From: an uncultured Anaerolineae bacterium
GTDB taxonomy: Bacteria > Chloroflexota > Anaerolineae > J036 > Brachytrichaceae
Direction: 5' to 3'
Assembly: GCA_937927775.1 (NCBI GenBank)
Contig: CALBEF010000053.1
Coordinates: forward strand, 1 to 51,137
DNA length: 51,137 nucleotides
Shown: in pieces, positions 9,386 to 19,331 of the stretch
Numbering within the stretch: the stretch's first letter is position 1
Layout: every line of letters begins with the position of its first letter
Made by a program: the position numbers and the translations under genes
The notes under the pieces: model-generated
Seen by the model: only the letters and a program-made list of their open reading frames with translations
What the model was told of the DNA's origin: nothing
Database searches by the model: none

Positions 9386-10939
9386 TTACAGCCGGCGGCT
9401 TTGCAGGAAAAACAGAACGCCGAAACCCACTGCGCCCAGGATGATGAGCGCGCCACCGACAGTAGCCAGGATTGCCAGCAGGCCTGGGCTGCCTGCGCCA
9501 TTAGAAACGCCGGAGGAGGGCGTCGGTGTGTACTTGATCACCTCGTGGGCTGCGCCGGCGTGACGGATGCCGAGCGAGAACAGCGCATTCATGCCTCCGC
9601 CAACGTTGGCTGTGTCATTGAGCGGGGTTGTCGCCACGTAGTCCGACCCGATCATGGCCGCGACGGTGTAGGCGCCCACCGCCAGTTCGGTGAAGCAATA
9701 CGGCTCGCTCACGCCATCGCTGGTATACGTCCCTTTGGATTCGCCGCCCGATGTGACGCTGAACAGAATGCCGGGAACCAGGTCCTCGCCGGGGTCGCGC
9801 GCGCCGTTGCCGTTGTTGTCGAAATAGGCTTGCACACACAGCGCGCCGACCGATGGCGCCGGTGTGGCATCTCCTTCGCTGGCCGGGGTTGTCTCGGCCC
9901 GGGCCACGGCAGCAGCCGTTTCGGGTTGAGCGCCGGCGGCGGGGTCGCCAGCAGCATTGCCAGCGTCTGGCGGAGCCTGGGCAGGCGCCGGCTCCTGCGC
10001 AACCGGCGGCTCGATCACCAGCACCTGGCCGATGGACAGCAGATCGCTCTCCAGTTGGTTCAGCCGGCGCAGCTCGTCAACATCCTTTTCGTAGTTCAGC
10101 GCAATACCGAACAGAGTATCGCCGGCCTTGACTGTGTAGGTGACGCCGCCGGTCATCTGTGGGACGGACACATCAGGTCCGCCGGTTCCGATGGCAGTCG
10201 CCTCAACGGTCGGAGTGGGGTCAGCAGCAGGCGCGTCGGACGTGGTTTGCGCGGGTGGGGCCGGCGCGATCACTTCCAGCAGCGCATCGTCCCAGAACAC
10301 CTCGTTGTGGCGCACCACGTCTTTCATTGTGGCATAAGTCCACACGATAACCGTGCTGGTCTTGGCCTCGGCCTCGACGGTGAACTGCGCGAAGGCGTCT
10401 TTGGCATCCTGCTCGGCCGACCAGACCACGCGACCGTTGAACGGGCTGGGTTGCGCGTCGCCTTCGGCGCCGGGGTCGATGCCGATTTTGAGCCTGATAT
10501 CGGTGGATGGGCGGGCCGAAATCGGGCTATTGTCATTCGTGGACCAGGACTGGCCCCACATGCTGAAGCGCAGTTTCGACCCGACTTTGACGTTGGTAAC
10601 CACGCGATAGATGCCGGCAGTGAACGTTCGATTCTCTGTGAAGAGCCGTTGCGCGCCGGCGCCGCTCTTCACCCGGTTCGCGTCGCCGGTCTGGGCATAC
10701 AGCGGCGGGTAATTCACACCTTGCGGGTCGGTGTCGCGATGCGGGATGAACCACACCCGCCAGCCCTGGGGCACGTTGCACTTGCCGTCCTGGCAGTTCG
10801 GATCGTTGGCAAACGCCCCCTCGAAGTTTTCCTGCATGATCACGCTGGCGTCCTGAGCAAGCGCTACGGGCAGCGCCATCGCCAGCACAACCAGCAAAGC
10901 AACCAGGGCGCGCGAAAGCGCCCGCACTTTCATCCTCAT
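9386..10939 (-). CDS. LysM-containing surface protein with C-terminal membrane anchor
   Basis: This protein has about 517 residues. I use the ATG at 10939 (a second is at 10933), which starts a signal peptide (MRMKVRALSRALVALLVVL, cleavage near ALAQ). Residues about 20-230 resemble a carbohydrate-binding-like beta domain with NFEGAF and VFWDDALLEV motifs. A LysM domain follows (YTVKAGDTLFGIALNY, then SIGQVLVI), then a Pro/Ala linker, then a SdrD/prealbumin-like domain opening with YFDNNGNGARDPGEDLVPG, a calcium-binding-like signature. The end is a hydrophobic helix with a short basic tail (QSRRL), so the protein is anchored in the membrane with its domains outside. LysM would bind peptidoglycan or related glycans. 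Its family role is unknown. Confidence 0.85.
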   Translation of the reverse strand: MRMKVRALSRALVALLVVLAMALPVALAQDASVIMQENFEGAFANDPNCQDGKCNVPQGWRVWFIPHRDTDPQGVNYPPLYAQTGDANRVKSGAGAQRLFTENRTFTAGIYRVVTNVKVGSKLRFSMWGQSWSTNDNSPISARPSTDIRLKIGIDPGAEGDAQPSPFNGRVVWSAEQDAKDAFAQFTVEAEAKTSTVIVWTYATMKDVVRHNEVFWDDALLEVIAPAPPAQTTSDAPAADPTPTVEATAIGTGGPDVSVPQMTGGVTYTVKAGDTLFGIALNYEKDVDELRRLNQLESDLLSIGQVLVIEPPVAQEPAPAQAPPDAGNAAGDPAAGAQPETAAAVARAETTPASEGDATPAPSVGALCVQAYFDNNGNGARDPGEDLVPGILFSVTSGGESKGTYTSDGVSEPYCFTELAVGAYTVAAMIGSDYVATTPLNDTANVGGGMNALFSLGIRHAGAAHEVIKYTPTPSSGVSNGAGSPGLLAILATVGGALIILGAVGFGVLFFLQSRRL

Positions 10940-11179
10940 TTTGCTGTATCCATGCCACGATGCCTCGCGGGTTTGATAAGATGCTGAACACGTCTCTGCG
11001 GACATCGTTTGAATCGTCCAGGATGGCTCCATCATAGCAGCCTTCGGATATAAGATGCCGGTCGCGCGCTACAGGCTGCGGGCCTTTATCATGGGGGATG
11101 TTTGGCAGGACGCCAACTCGCTCCACAGGGGCGGGGCTGGGCGCGATGACATCTGACACAGTTTTATGGAGCAAATCCG

Positions 11180-12124
11180 ATGAAAGCGATGACCAAACTG
11201 GAGCGATTCAACGCAGCGGTTCGCGGCGACGATCTGGACCGGCTGCCGGTGTGCATGTGGGTGCATTTTGCCAGCGAGCACTACTCTGGCGAAGAGACCG
11301 CCCGGCTGCACCTGAACTTCTTCAGGACGTACGACTGGGATTTCATGAAGACGATGAACGACTATCGCCTGCCGCTGCCCGGCGTGCCGAATGTGACAAC
11401 CCGCGAGCACCTGCTGGCGTTCAAGCCGCTGCCAATGGATCACCCGACTTACGCCAACCAACTGGCCTGTCTGCGGCGCATCCGCGCGGAAATCGGGCCG
11501 GACGTGGCGATCCTGGACACGCTGTTTGACCCGCTGCAAACGCTGGTGCGCGGCACAGGCCGGCAGGCGCGCGATCTGGTGCTCAGCGAGCCGGAGGCCG
11601 GCCGCGTGGCCCTGGAAGCGATCACGCAAACGCTGATTGCCTACATCGGCGAATTGCGCCGGCTGGGGGTCAACGGAATCTTCTACTCGATCAACGGCGC
11701 GGTCGATCCGGCCAAAGGCGGCCTGACCGATGCGCAATACGCCGAGTTCGTCGCGCCCTACGACCGGCGCATCCTGGAAGCGGCGGAGGGCATGACCCGC
11801 ATTGCGCACGTGCATGGCTTCAACCTGCGCTTCGACCGTGTTTTATCCTATCCGGTCGAGGTGTTTAGCTGGTCGCATCTGGCGACGCCGCCATCGCTGG
11901 CAGAAGCGCGCGCCATGACCAGCGCCGCGCTGCTGGGCGGCATGGACGAGACGCGCATCGCGTCTCAATCGGTGGACGACCTGCGAGCCGATATTACGCG
12001 CTCGGTGGAAGAAGCCGGCCCGCGCAAGTTGTTGATCGGGCCGGGGTGCACCGTGCCGCCGGACACCCCCTACCGGCTTTTGAAAGCGGCCGGCGACACG
12101 GTGCGCAATCTGCGCCTCGGATGA
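11180..12124 (+). CDS. uroporphyrinogen decarboxylase family protein
   Basis: This 314-residue protein matches the URO-D/MtaA-CmuA superfamily by layout: N-terminal KLERFNAAVRGDDLDRLPV, central DTLFDPL and GVNGIFYSING, then VEVFSWSH and the C-terminal GGMDE...LLIGPGCTVPPDTP, which is the usual end of the barrel in methyltransferase-like members. True HemE has a conserved N-terminal arginine-rich RxPVWxMRQAG motif that I do not see, so heme synthesis is unlikely; a corrinoid-linked methyl transfer or catabolic role is more plausible. ATG 11180 follows GGAG by about 10 nt. It stands alone, divergent from the LysM gene and convergent with the permease. Confidence 0.8.
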   Translation: MKAMTKLERFNAAVRGDDLDRLPVCMWVHFASEHYSGEETARLHLNFFRTYDWDFMKTMNDYRLPLPGVPNVTTREHLLAFKPLPMDHPTYANQLACLRRIRAEIGPDVAILDTLFDPLQTLVRGTGRQARDLVLSEPEAGRVALEAITQTLIAYIGELRRLGVNGIFYSINGAVDPAKGGLTDAQYAEFVAPYDRRILEAAEGMTRIAHVHGFNLRFDRVLSYPVEVFSWSHLATPPSLAEARAMTSAALLGGMDETRIASQSVDDLRADITRSVEEAGPRKLLIGPGCTVPPDTPYRLLKAAGDTVRNLRLG

Positions 12125-12177
12125 GACACAGACGAGACCGCACAGCAGAGGCCGCCACAAGGGACGGCCCCCTGCCA

Positions 12178-13614
12178 TTATCCGTTCAGGTTCTCGCGCT
12201 CGCGCACGCCAAATAAGCGGGGCGGCAGGACGACAAACAAAAGATTGAGCAGGATGCCGGCGATGGCGGCAAACACGATGGCCGGGATGCCGTTGGGGAA
12301 GATGACCGGAATCTGGAAGGGAAACAGACCGCTGGGCAGCGCCATCGACCCGCCGATGCCGGCAACCAGAATGATGGCGCCGATGGCCAGGTTGCGCGGC
12401 TCGAACAAATTGACCTTTTCGGATTGGATGAGCGCCACGCCCTGCATTCCGATCACGCCGAACAGGTAGATCGCCAGGCCGCCGGTGACAGCAACCGGGA
12501 TCGTGCCCACCAGCGCAGCCAGTTTGCCGATGAAAGCAAGCGCAATGGCGATGAGGCCGGCCACAGCCAGCACCCACGACGAGTAGTTGCGCGTGATGGC
12601 CATCAGGCTGTTGTTCTCGCCGTAGTTGGTGCCGGCTGCGCCGCCGAGCGCGCCGGCCACCACATCCTGCACACCGTCGGCCACGAGATTGAGGCCGATC
12701 AGATTCTTGATCTCCATCGGGGCGCGGCCCAGTTGTTTGGCCAGCGCGTCGATGTACAGGCTCATCTGGTACAGGTGAGCCGTGCTCTCCGGAATGGTGG
12801 CAATGGCAATCAGCGCAACGCTGACCACGATCGACCACGCGCGGGGATCCTCGAAGGCCGGCAGGGTGACGCGGGGGGCGGCAACCCAATCGGCGGCAAA
12901 CACCGGCTCAAAATTCACCAGCCCAAAGGGGATGGACACCCCATACCCGACGACAGCGCCCAAAAGAATGGGCAACATGCCGAGCAGGCCGCGATTCTGC
13001 AGGTACACCGAGAACGCGACGGTGGCAACCAGTGTGATGAATGCCACCAGCCAGGGGATGCCGGCCATGCCGTCAGGCAGGGGGTTGTTCTGGTTGAACA
13101 CCGGCCCGCCGCTGGCGGCGTTGTTGAGCGCGGCGCCGGCCAGCGCAATGCCGATCACCACCGCCACGCTGCCGGTGATGATGGGCGGCAGCACCTTGTC
13201 GAGGACGGCTTTGCCGGCCCGCATGATGAGCAGGCCGATCAGGATCTCGACCACAGCGGTGCCGAGGATGCCGACCTGCACCAGTCTTACCCCCTCGCCG
13301 CAGTAGTTCAGGACGGGATTGTTGAAGCAATCCGGCGCGAACAGGCTCATCGCGCTGATGACAACAGCGATATAGCTGAAGCTGGAGCCGTAGTACAGCG
13401 GGATGCGGCCTCTGGACACCAGCAGCGCCAACACCGTGCCGAGGCCGCTGGTGAGCAATGTGGCGCCCACATCGAATTTGGTGAGGATGGCGACGAGCAC
13501 CGTCGCCGGGAACATCGTCAGCACCTGCTGGAACCCCAGGCTGAGCATGGCGCCGGCCGGCGGCCTGTCCAGCGGCATATAGCCTTGTGCTTTGGTCTCC
13601 TGTTGAATGACCAT
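12178..13614 (-). CDS. NCS2 family uracil/xanthine permease
   Basis: This 478-residue polytopic protein belongs to the nucleobase:cation symporter-2 family. The family segments are visible: QQVLTMFPATVLVAIL near the N-terminus, GRIPLYYGSSFSYI, the PESTAHLYQM segment of TM8, and TNYGENNSLMAITRNYSSW, whose GEN glutamate matches the uracil-binding glutamate region of UraA. About 14 hydrophobic segments are expected and the length fits. It would import uracil or a related base with protons. Proteins with GENxxxMAITR are closer to uracil than to xanthine carriers, but this is not decisive. The ATG at 13614 lies directly beside a 14-nt tandem tract. It is convergent with the URO-D-like gene. Confidence 0.88.
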   Translation of the reverse strand: MVIQQETKAQGYMPLDRPPAGAMLSLGFQQVLTMFPATVLVAILTKFDVGATLLTSGLGTVLALLVSRGRIPLYYGSSFSYIAVVISAMSLFAPDCFNNPVLNYCGEGVRLVQVGILGTAVVEILIGLLIMRAGKAVLDKVLPPIITGSVAVVIGIALAGAALNNAASGGPVFNQNNPLPDGMAGIPWLVAFITLVATVAFSVYLQNRGLLGMLPILLGAVVGYGVSIPFGLVNFEPVFAADWVAAPRVTLPAFEDPRAWSIVVSVALIAIATIPESTAHLYQMSLYIDALAKQLGRAPMEIKNLIGLNLVADGVQDVVAGALGGAAGTNYGENNSLMAITRNYSSWVLAVAGLIAIALAFIGKLAALVGTIPVAVTGGLAIYLFGVIGMQGVALIQSEKVNLFEPRNLAIGAIILVAGIGGSMALPSGLFPFQIPVIFPNGIPAIVFAAIAGILLNLLFVVLPPRLFGVRERENLNG

Positions 13615-13616
13615 GT

Positions 13617-13665
13617 GTGATTCCGTGAATGTGATTCGGTGAATGCAATTCTGTGTCAGTGAATG
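13617..13665. repeat. 14-nt imperfect tandem tract at the permease start
   Basis: Two near-identical 14-mers, GTGATTCCGTGAAT (13617-13630) and GTGATTCGGTGAAT (13631-13644), are followed by a diverged third unit and a partial fourth. The tract is AT-richer than its surroundings and abuts the permease ATG, so it forms its 5' leader. Confidence 0.8.
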
Positions 13666-14048
13666 AAAACTCCAACGTGTCGGGGACGGGATGGATTGGC
13701 GCTGTCACATGGTTCCTGTCGTCGCAGTCTGTCTGTGTTCACCTCCTGAGATCCTGGCGCACGATCCCGGCCGATGCAGGCGCGTCATGGCGAAGCAGCA
13801 GGGCCGGTGGCACGCAGCCGGTGGGCAAATTGCGCCAAGTATATCGATTTCGATGAAAAGCAGAGGAGCAACGAGCAACAGCAAACTCCGCGTTGTCGAA
13901 TCATCGCCCCCGTGTGGTAACATCCTGCGCGCGCATCACGCGCCGCAACGGACTTTGTCCGCGATGAGCGCAACGCCCATCAACGCAGGAGCGCCGCAAC
14001 TCCCGGAATCCTGCGCAGGGCCGGCGACTGCGCCACAAGCAGGTACTC
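13666..14048. other. divergent intergenic region, no gene
   Basis: This stretch separates the minus-strand permease from the plus-strand MoxR gene. Open frames through it have no start site logic or family resemblance. It presumably holds both promoters, but I could not pick convincing -35/-10 pairs. Confidence 0.5.
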
Positions 14049-14986
<938 letters not shown>

Positions 14987-14999
<13 letters not shown>

Positions 15000-15058
15000 C
15001 ACGGTGACACGGTGACACGGTGACACGGTGACACGGTGACACGGTGACAGGGTGACAC
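14987..15058. repeat. nine tandem GGTGACAC octamers bridging two genes
   Basis: Nine contiguous 8-nt units fill 14987-15058; all are GGTGACAC except the eighth, which ends in G. The MoxR stop codon falls in copy 2 and the GTG start of the DUF58 gene (15052) in copy 9. Because 8 is not a multiple of 3, the array has stops in every forward frame, so copy-number change would alter only gene spacing. Confidence 0.97.
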
Positions 15059-16350
15059 GCTATCGCGTCATCTGGCTGCTATTCCTCGTGACGGTGGTCG
15101 GCGCCTTGAGCAGCGGGCGTTCGTTGTGGTGGAGCTTCGCCGGCGCGCTGTTCACGCTGATCGTCATCTCGGTGGCATGGGCATGGGTATCGGTCAACTG
15201 GCTGCGCCTGCGCCGCCGCACGTTGACCCGCGCCGCGCAGGCCGGCCAGACACTCGAAGAAGAGTTCATCCTCTACAACCTCAGCCGCATTCCCAAACTA
15301 TGGCTGGAAGTGCGCGACTACTCCACATTGCCCGGCCACGCAGCCAGCCGGGTGACGGGACTGATCGGCGCGAAACAGTGGCGCGGATGGCGCACGCATA
15401 CGCTGTGCCGCGAGCGCGGCCGCTATAACCTGGGCCCTGTCGTAGTGCGCAGCGGCGACCCGCTCGGCATTTACCAGATGGAGCGCGCTATCCACCGCGT
15501 GCACAGCATCCTGGTGTACCCCGCGACCGAGGACTTGCGCGAGTTTCCCCTGCCGGCCGGCCAACTGCCCGGCGGCGACGCCCTGCGCCGGCGCACGCAC
15601 TACGTCACCACCAACGCCGCCGGCGTGCGCGACTACATGAACGGCGACGGCATCAACCGCATCCACTGGCCGATCAGCATGAAACGCAATCGGCTGACAG
15701 TGAAGGAGTTCGAGTTGGATCCCATGTCCGACCTGTGGATTCTGCTCGATCTGCAGCGCGAGGCGCACGTCGCGGCGCAGACGCTTGAACACACGCCGGA
15801 TGCAGCGCAGTCCTCTGCGGCGCAGTCCTCTGCGGCGCAGCCCTTCACTCTGCCGCCGGCCACGGAGGAATACGCCATCTCAATGGCGGCGTCGATCGCG
15901 CAGCACTTCCTGCGCCAGGAGCGGGCCGTGGGTTTGATCGCCTACAGCCGGCGGCGCGAAGCCCTGGCCAGTGATCGCGGCGAGCGCCAATACGGCAAGC
16001 TGATGGAAATGTTGAGCGTGCTGCGCGCCGAAGGCGATGTGCCCTTCAACCGCGTGCTGCGCGCCGAAAGTCCCTCGTTGTCACGCGGCTCAACGATCAT
16101 CGCCATTTCGCCCTCCACCGACCTGAGCTGGACGGGCGTGGCGCAGCACATGACGCGCGCCGGCCTGCGCATGGTTGCGATCGTGATCGACGCGCAGAGT
16201 TTTGGGGGACCTGAGCCGTGCGCGCCCGTCGCCGGCGCACTCAGCGAGGCCGGCGCGATCGTGCGGATCGTGCGGCGGGGCGAGTCGCTGGCAAACGCCA
16301 TCCAGCAGCCCGTGTCACAGCGGCGCGGACGGGGTTCAGCATTTCGCTGA
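15052..16350 (+). CDS. DUF58 family membrane-associated protein
   Basis: This 432-residue protein has two N-terminal membrane segments (about residues 7-20 and 28-46), then a beta domain (GQTLEEEFILYNLS) and the DUF58 signature RDYMNGDGINRIHWPISMKRNRLTVKEFE near residue 195-225, with a VWA-like fold after it (DLWILLDLQ, IIAISPSTD). DUF58 proteins work with MoxR ATPases, probably as membrane-linked partners in envelope processes. The start is the GTG at 15052 in the last copy of the octamer array; no ATG is available nearby. Residues near 250-265 include a tandem AAQSS duplication coded by a 15-nt repeat. The 3' end overlaps the convergent membrane-protein gene by 15 nt. Confidence 0.9.
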   Translation: MTRYRVIWLLFLVTVVGALSSGRSLWWSFAGALFTLIVISVAWAWVSVNWLRLRRRTLTRAAQAGQTLEEEFILYNLSRIPKLWLEVRDYSTLPGHAASRVTGLIGAKQWRGWRTHTLCRERGRYNLGPVVVRSGDPLGIYQMERAIHRVHSILVYPATEDLREFPLPAGQLPGGDALRRRTHYVTTNAAGVRDYMNGDGINRIHWPISMKRNRLTVKEFELDPMSDLWILLDLQREAHVAAQTLEHTPDAAQSSAAQSSAAQPFTLPPATEEYAISMAASIAQHFLRQERAVGLIAYSRRREALASDRGERQYGKLMEMLSVLRAEGDVPFNRVLRAESPSLSRGSTIIAISPSTDLSWTGVAQHMTRAGLRMVAIVIDAQSFGGPEPCAPVAGALSEAGAIVRIVRRGESLANAIQQPVSQRRGRGSAFR

Positions 16351-17478
16351 GCCGGCCGGGCCTTTCCCGCTCTGCTCGCGCAACGCCAGATACTGGCGCG
16401 CGTCATAGACGGTGGCGAACGCGGCAAACACCATCAGCACCAGACTCGATCCGACGACGAACACCAGTTGGCTGACCGGATACGGCCAGAACGCGCCGGC
16501 GGTGCGCACCAGCCAGGCCACCAGCGCGCCCTGCGCGATCGTCAGCGGCGCGATCACAAACAGCGCAGACAGCGCAAAGACAGCCAACCGCACCAGCCAG
16601 GCGTGCGTCACCACCTCCCCAAAACGGCGAACGCCGATGCGGACACATTCCGACATCGCGCGCAGGAATCCCCCATCCGCCGAACCCATGATCGCCGCAA
16701 AGCGCATCCTCAACAGCGCGTCCACCACGACGATCCAGACGATGCCGGCAAAGCCAACCAGCCACGCGCTTGAGGTGGCGCCACCCCCATACTGCCGGGC
16801 CAGCCAGGTGTAGGCCGACGCGGAGCGCCGCATGAGCACACGGGCATAGTTGAGCAGTTCGGAGAATGGAGAGCCGGGATCGGGAATCAACGCGCCGATC
16901 GAGCGGACTGTGACGGCGTAGGAGATGCCTGTCACATCAAAGCTGATGCGGCCCAGGTTGCTCGGATCGACCCGCAGCTCGCGCAGCCATACCGTAAGCG
17001 CCGCAATGCCGGCCAGAATCAGCGCGCCGTAGAGGGCAGAGGCAAGCAACAATGCCGGCCAGCGTTCCACAGCGCCGCGACATGCCGCAACGAATGAGAT
17101 GCGACGCCGCGCGCCATGGTTCAGCGCGATCCAGGTCACGCCACCGCGCGCCAGCGCCAGCGTGAAAGCGCCGCACACAGCGTGGGCGAGATATTGCGCC
17201 TGGAGATGACTGAAGAACGAAGAGAAGAAGCTGCCGGTGCGCGCGTAGCTGTCGAAGGTGAGCACTGTGTTGACCAGTTGACCCACGATGCCGGCGCCGG
17301 CAAAACCGAACAGCGCAAGCGCCAAGATCGGGCCGGAGTGAGCGGACAGAATGGCAAGCGACTCGCCCCACAAGCCGGCCACACTGCCGGCAGCGCGCTC
17401 GCGCCGGCCGGCGAGACTGCGCATCTCATGCTCGACTGGCGCGACTTGTCCGGCGATATCCAGTGGCCGGCCTGCCAT
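16336..17478 (-). CDS. multi-pass membrane protein, unknown
   Basis: This protein has 380 residues from ATG 17478, which is preceded by GAGGG at 9 nt; an ATG at 17487 is the alternative. Hydrophobic segments lie near residues 45-65, 90-115, 135-155, 245-265, 300-325 and 335-360, so about six membrane helices. Polar stretches between them include RRRISFVAACRGAVERW and MRRSASAYTWLARQYGGG. I recognise no family signature; a distant resemblance to DUF4013/stage II sporulation M-like membrane proteins found near MoxR-DUF58 is possible but not shown. It converges on, and overlaps, the DUF58 gene, so it is not in that operon. Confidence 0.75.
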   Translation of the reverse strand: MAGRPLDIAGQVAPVEHEMRSLAGRRERAAGSVAGLWGESLAILSAHSGPILALALFGFAGAGIVGQLVNTVLTFDSYARTGSFFSSFFSHLQAQYLAHAVCGAFTLALARGGVTWIALNHGARRRISFVAACRGAVERWPALLLASALYGALILAGIAALTVWLRELRVDPSNLGRISFDVTGISYAVTVRSIGALIPDPGSPFSELLNYARVLMRRSASAYTWLARQYGGGATSSAWLVGFAGIVWIVVVDALLRMRFAAIMGSADGGFLRAMSECVRIGVRRFGEVVTHAWLVRLAVFALSALFVIAPLTIAQGALVAWLVRTAGAFWPYPVSQLVFVVGSSLVLMVFAAFATVYDARQYLALREQSGKGPAGSAKC

Positions 17479-17487
17479 CTCCCGCAT

Positions 17488-17532
17488 CCCTCAACCTTCC
17501 ACGTTCCACCTTACCACCTTCAACCCTCGACC
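17488..17532. repeat. C/T-rich low-complexity tract upstream of the membrane-protein start
   Basis: The plus strand is made of CAACCTTCCA / CGTTCCACCTT / ACCACCTT / CAACCCTCGACC-type units. On the sense (minus) strand it is G/A-rich with several AAGG/GAGG cores, so it may itself supply the ribosome site of the adjacent gene. Confidence 0.7.
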
Positions 17533-17559
17533 CAGGTCGCCGATTCTACCAGCGCGCCC

Positions 17560-17605
17560 GGGCAAGCCGGCGGATGGGTGCATTTCTCTGCCGGGGCATC
17601 TTGCC
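17560..17605. repeat. partial copies of two dispersed repeat modules
   Basis: GGGCAAGCCGGCGG (17560-17573) matches the left arm and loop of the hairpin elements at 25236 and 27216 but lacks the right arm. It runs into GGGTGCATTTCTCTGCCGGGGCA, a module that recurs near 25163-25187 (GGGGTGCATTTCCCAACAGGGGCA) and 28266-28288 (ATACATTTCCCGGCAGGGGCAA). No gene is present in 17488-17814. Confidence 0.6.
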
Positions 17606-17619
17606 CGGCTATCTGCCCG

Positions 17620-17648
17620 GTAGAGACTTTGCAGTGCAACGTCTCTAC
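17620..17648. repeat. palindromic element GTAGAGAC...GTCTCTAC
   Basis: A 29-nt imperfect palindrome: GTAGAGAC pairs with GTCTCTAC, one mismatch follows, then TTGCA pairs with TGCAA around a single central base. It has the look of a dispersed REP-like sequence rather than a terminator because no T tract follows on either strand. Confidence 0.7.
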
Positions 17649-17767
17649 GCAACGGTTGCGCACAGATTTATCCGCCGCGCACATCGGCCGACTGCCCCCG
17701 GCAGGAAATACACCCACGGATTGCAGCCCGGCTGCCAGAGGCTTGGAGCCGATCCCGGCAGACGCTC

Positions 17768-17800
17768 AGATGTCGGGCTTCTCGGAGAAGTCCGACATCT
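17768..17800. repeat. 33-nt palindrome beyond the P450 stop
   Basis: AGATGTCGG (17768-17776) pairs perfectly with CCGACATCT (17792-17800); after one G/T pair, CTTCT pairs with AGAAG around a 3-nt loop. It begins 15 nt past the P450 stop on the minus strand and could end that transcript, but lacks a T run, so a mobile palindromic repeat is the likelier nature. Confidence 0.7.
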
Positions 17801-17814
17801 ACCGAGACAGGTTC

Positions 17815-19233
17815 TTAGCGACGCTCCAATCGCATCAGCACCGGCTCAGCCGGCCGCAGTGTTCCCATCATCTTTGGCGAGATGTCTCCATCCATCCGCA
17901 ATCGCAAACGATAACGTTGCGCGATCATCGCCACAGCCAGATGCGCTTCCTGCAGCGCAAAGTTGTTGCCGATGCAGGTGCGCGGCCCGCCGCCAAAGGG
18001 GAAGTAAGCATAGTGATGACGCTTTGCAACCTGTTCCGGCTCGAACCGCTGCGGCTCGAACGCCTCTGGCCGCTCCCAGTGATCGGGATGGCGGTGCGTG
18101 AGATACGGGCTGAGCACGATCATCGATTTTGCCGGGATATGATAGCCGCCGATCTCGTCGTCGTTGTACGACTCGCGCACAAAGATCCATGCCGGCGGAT
18201 ACAGGCGCATGGTTTCCTCGACCACCATGCGCGCATACGGCAGATTCGGCAGATCGGCCAGCGTCGGCGCGCGCCCGCCCAGCACACCATCCACTTCGTC
18301 ATGCAGCCGGCGCTCCACATCGGGGTGCTTCGCCAGCAGATACCACAGCCAGGTCAGCGTTTGGGCTGTCGTCTCGTGGCCGGCGAAGAAAATGGTGATC
18401 ACCTCGTCGTACACCTGGCGGTCATCCATCGACTGGCCGGTTTGCTCGTCGCGGACATTGAGCAGCGTGTCGAGCAGATCGCGCTGCTGAGGGCCATCGC
18501 GCCGGTGCGCTGCGCGACGCTCGCGCACCACCCCGCCCAGGAAGTCCTGGATGAGCGCAGAGGAGGCATTGAAGCGCCGGTTGGCCGGCGTAGGTATCCA
18601 GAGCGGCAGACTGAACGCGGTGGCGGATTGCCGGCTGACATACTCGAGCATATACGCAAACGCGCGCCCGGCCTCGGCGGCGTTGCCGGCGACATCGTCG
18701 CGCGTGATGTCGATGCTCAGCATCGTTTCAGCAATGACGCCCATGGTGAGCGTCATCATCTGCTGGCCGATGTCGAGCACGGCGCCGGCCCGCGCAGGCG
18801 ACTCCCAGCGATCCAGTGTGCGCTGGATCAGGCTGACCATTGGTTCGCCAAATTGCGTGACCCCGCGCGGGGTGAAGGCCGGCTGCATCAACCGGCGCTG
18901 GCGCTGCCAGAATTCGCCCTCGCTGGTGAACAGGCCATTGCCCAGCAACGGCCTCACGCGGTTCATGGCAACACCCTTCCAGTAATTTTGCCGATTCGCC
19001 ACCAGCACATGCCGCACATGGTCAGGATGCGCGATCAGATATTGATCCATGGGCCCCATGCGCAGGCGCGCGACATCGCCATACGCGCGATGCGCCTGGC
19101 TGTAGAATTGAATCAAGCCGCCGCTTTTCCGCACCTCCGGAATATTGCCCAGAATGGGAATGCCGCGCGGCCCCGGCGCGACACGTCGGCTGGCGCTCGC
19201 GGTTGCGCTCGCAAGGTTCGTCGTTTGGTTCAA
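17815..19233 (-). CDS. cytochrome P450
   Basis: A 472-residue heme monooxygenase. All P450 landmarks are present: proline-rich PGPRGIPILGN after the N-terminus, I-helix FFAGHETTAQTLTW, K-helix ETMRLYPPAW (ExxR), the FEPQRF meander, and the heme loop FPFGGGPRTCIGNNFALQE with the thiolate Cys. The lack of a membrane anchor suggests a soluble cytoplasmic enzyme. There is no ATG near the N-terminus; I choose the TTG at 19233 because AGGGAG lies 9 nt upstream. The upstream frame to 19281 has only another TTG. No ferredoxin or reductase gene adjoins it, so redox partners and substrate are unknown; a carotenoid-desaturase gene lies 10 kb away. Confidence 0.95.
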   Translation of the reverse strand: MNQTTNLASATASASRRVAPGPRGIPILGNIPEVRKSGGLIQFYSQAHRAYGDVARLRMGPMDQYLIAHPDHVRHVLVANRQNYWKGVAMNRVRPLLGNGLFTSEGEFWQRQRRLMQPAFTPRGVTQFGEPMVSLIQRTLDRWESPARAGAVLDIGQQMMTLTMGVIAETMLSIDITRDDVAGNAAEAGRAFAYMLEYVSRQSATAFSLPLWIPTPANRRFNASSALIQDFLGGVVRERRAAHRRDGPQQRDLLDTLLNVRDEQTGQSMDDRQVYDEVITIFFAGHETTAQTLTWLWYLLAKHPDVERRLHDEVDGVLGGRAPTLADLPNLPYARMVVEETMRLYPPAWIFVRESYNDDEIGGYHIPAKSMIVLSPYLTHRHPDHWERPEAFEPQRFEPEQVAKRHHYAYFPFGGGPRTCIGNNFALQEAHLAVAMIAQRYRLRLRMDGDISPKMMGTLRPAEPVLMRLERR

Positions 19234-19331
19234 AGTTTTATGCTCCCTGTGTTTGACGCGGCTTCTGTGCGGCGCCAACAATTTGTTTCATGCTAAGTCT
19301 GCGGCCTGTGCCGCAGATGAGCGAGAGATGA

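Noticed and set aside
9371-9404. AGCCGGCGGCTT pair at the end of the LysM gene as a terminator
   Set aside because: It is a direct, not inverted, repeat and so cannot form a stem.
12424-13620. 398-residue frame antisense to the permease
   Set aside because: Composition is His/Gln/Arg-rich as expected for antisense of membrane-protein codons; the permease on the other strand has clear family motifs.
16336-16350. Overlap of DUF58 and membrane-protein genes as a start-site error
   Set aside because: The genes are convergent and overlap only at their 3' ends; both stops are in well-supported frames.
17815-19233. P450 fused to or paired with a reductase
   Set aside because: The protein ends after the heme domain and no ferredoxin or reductase gene lies within several kb.
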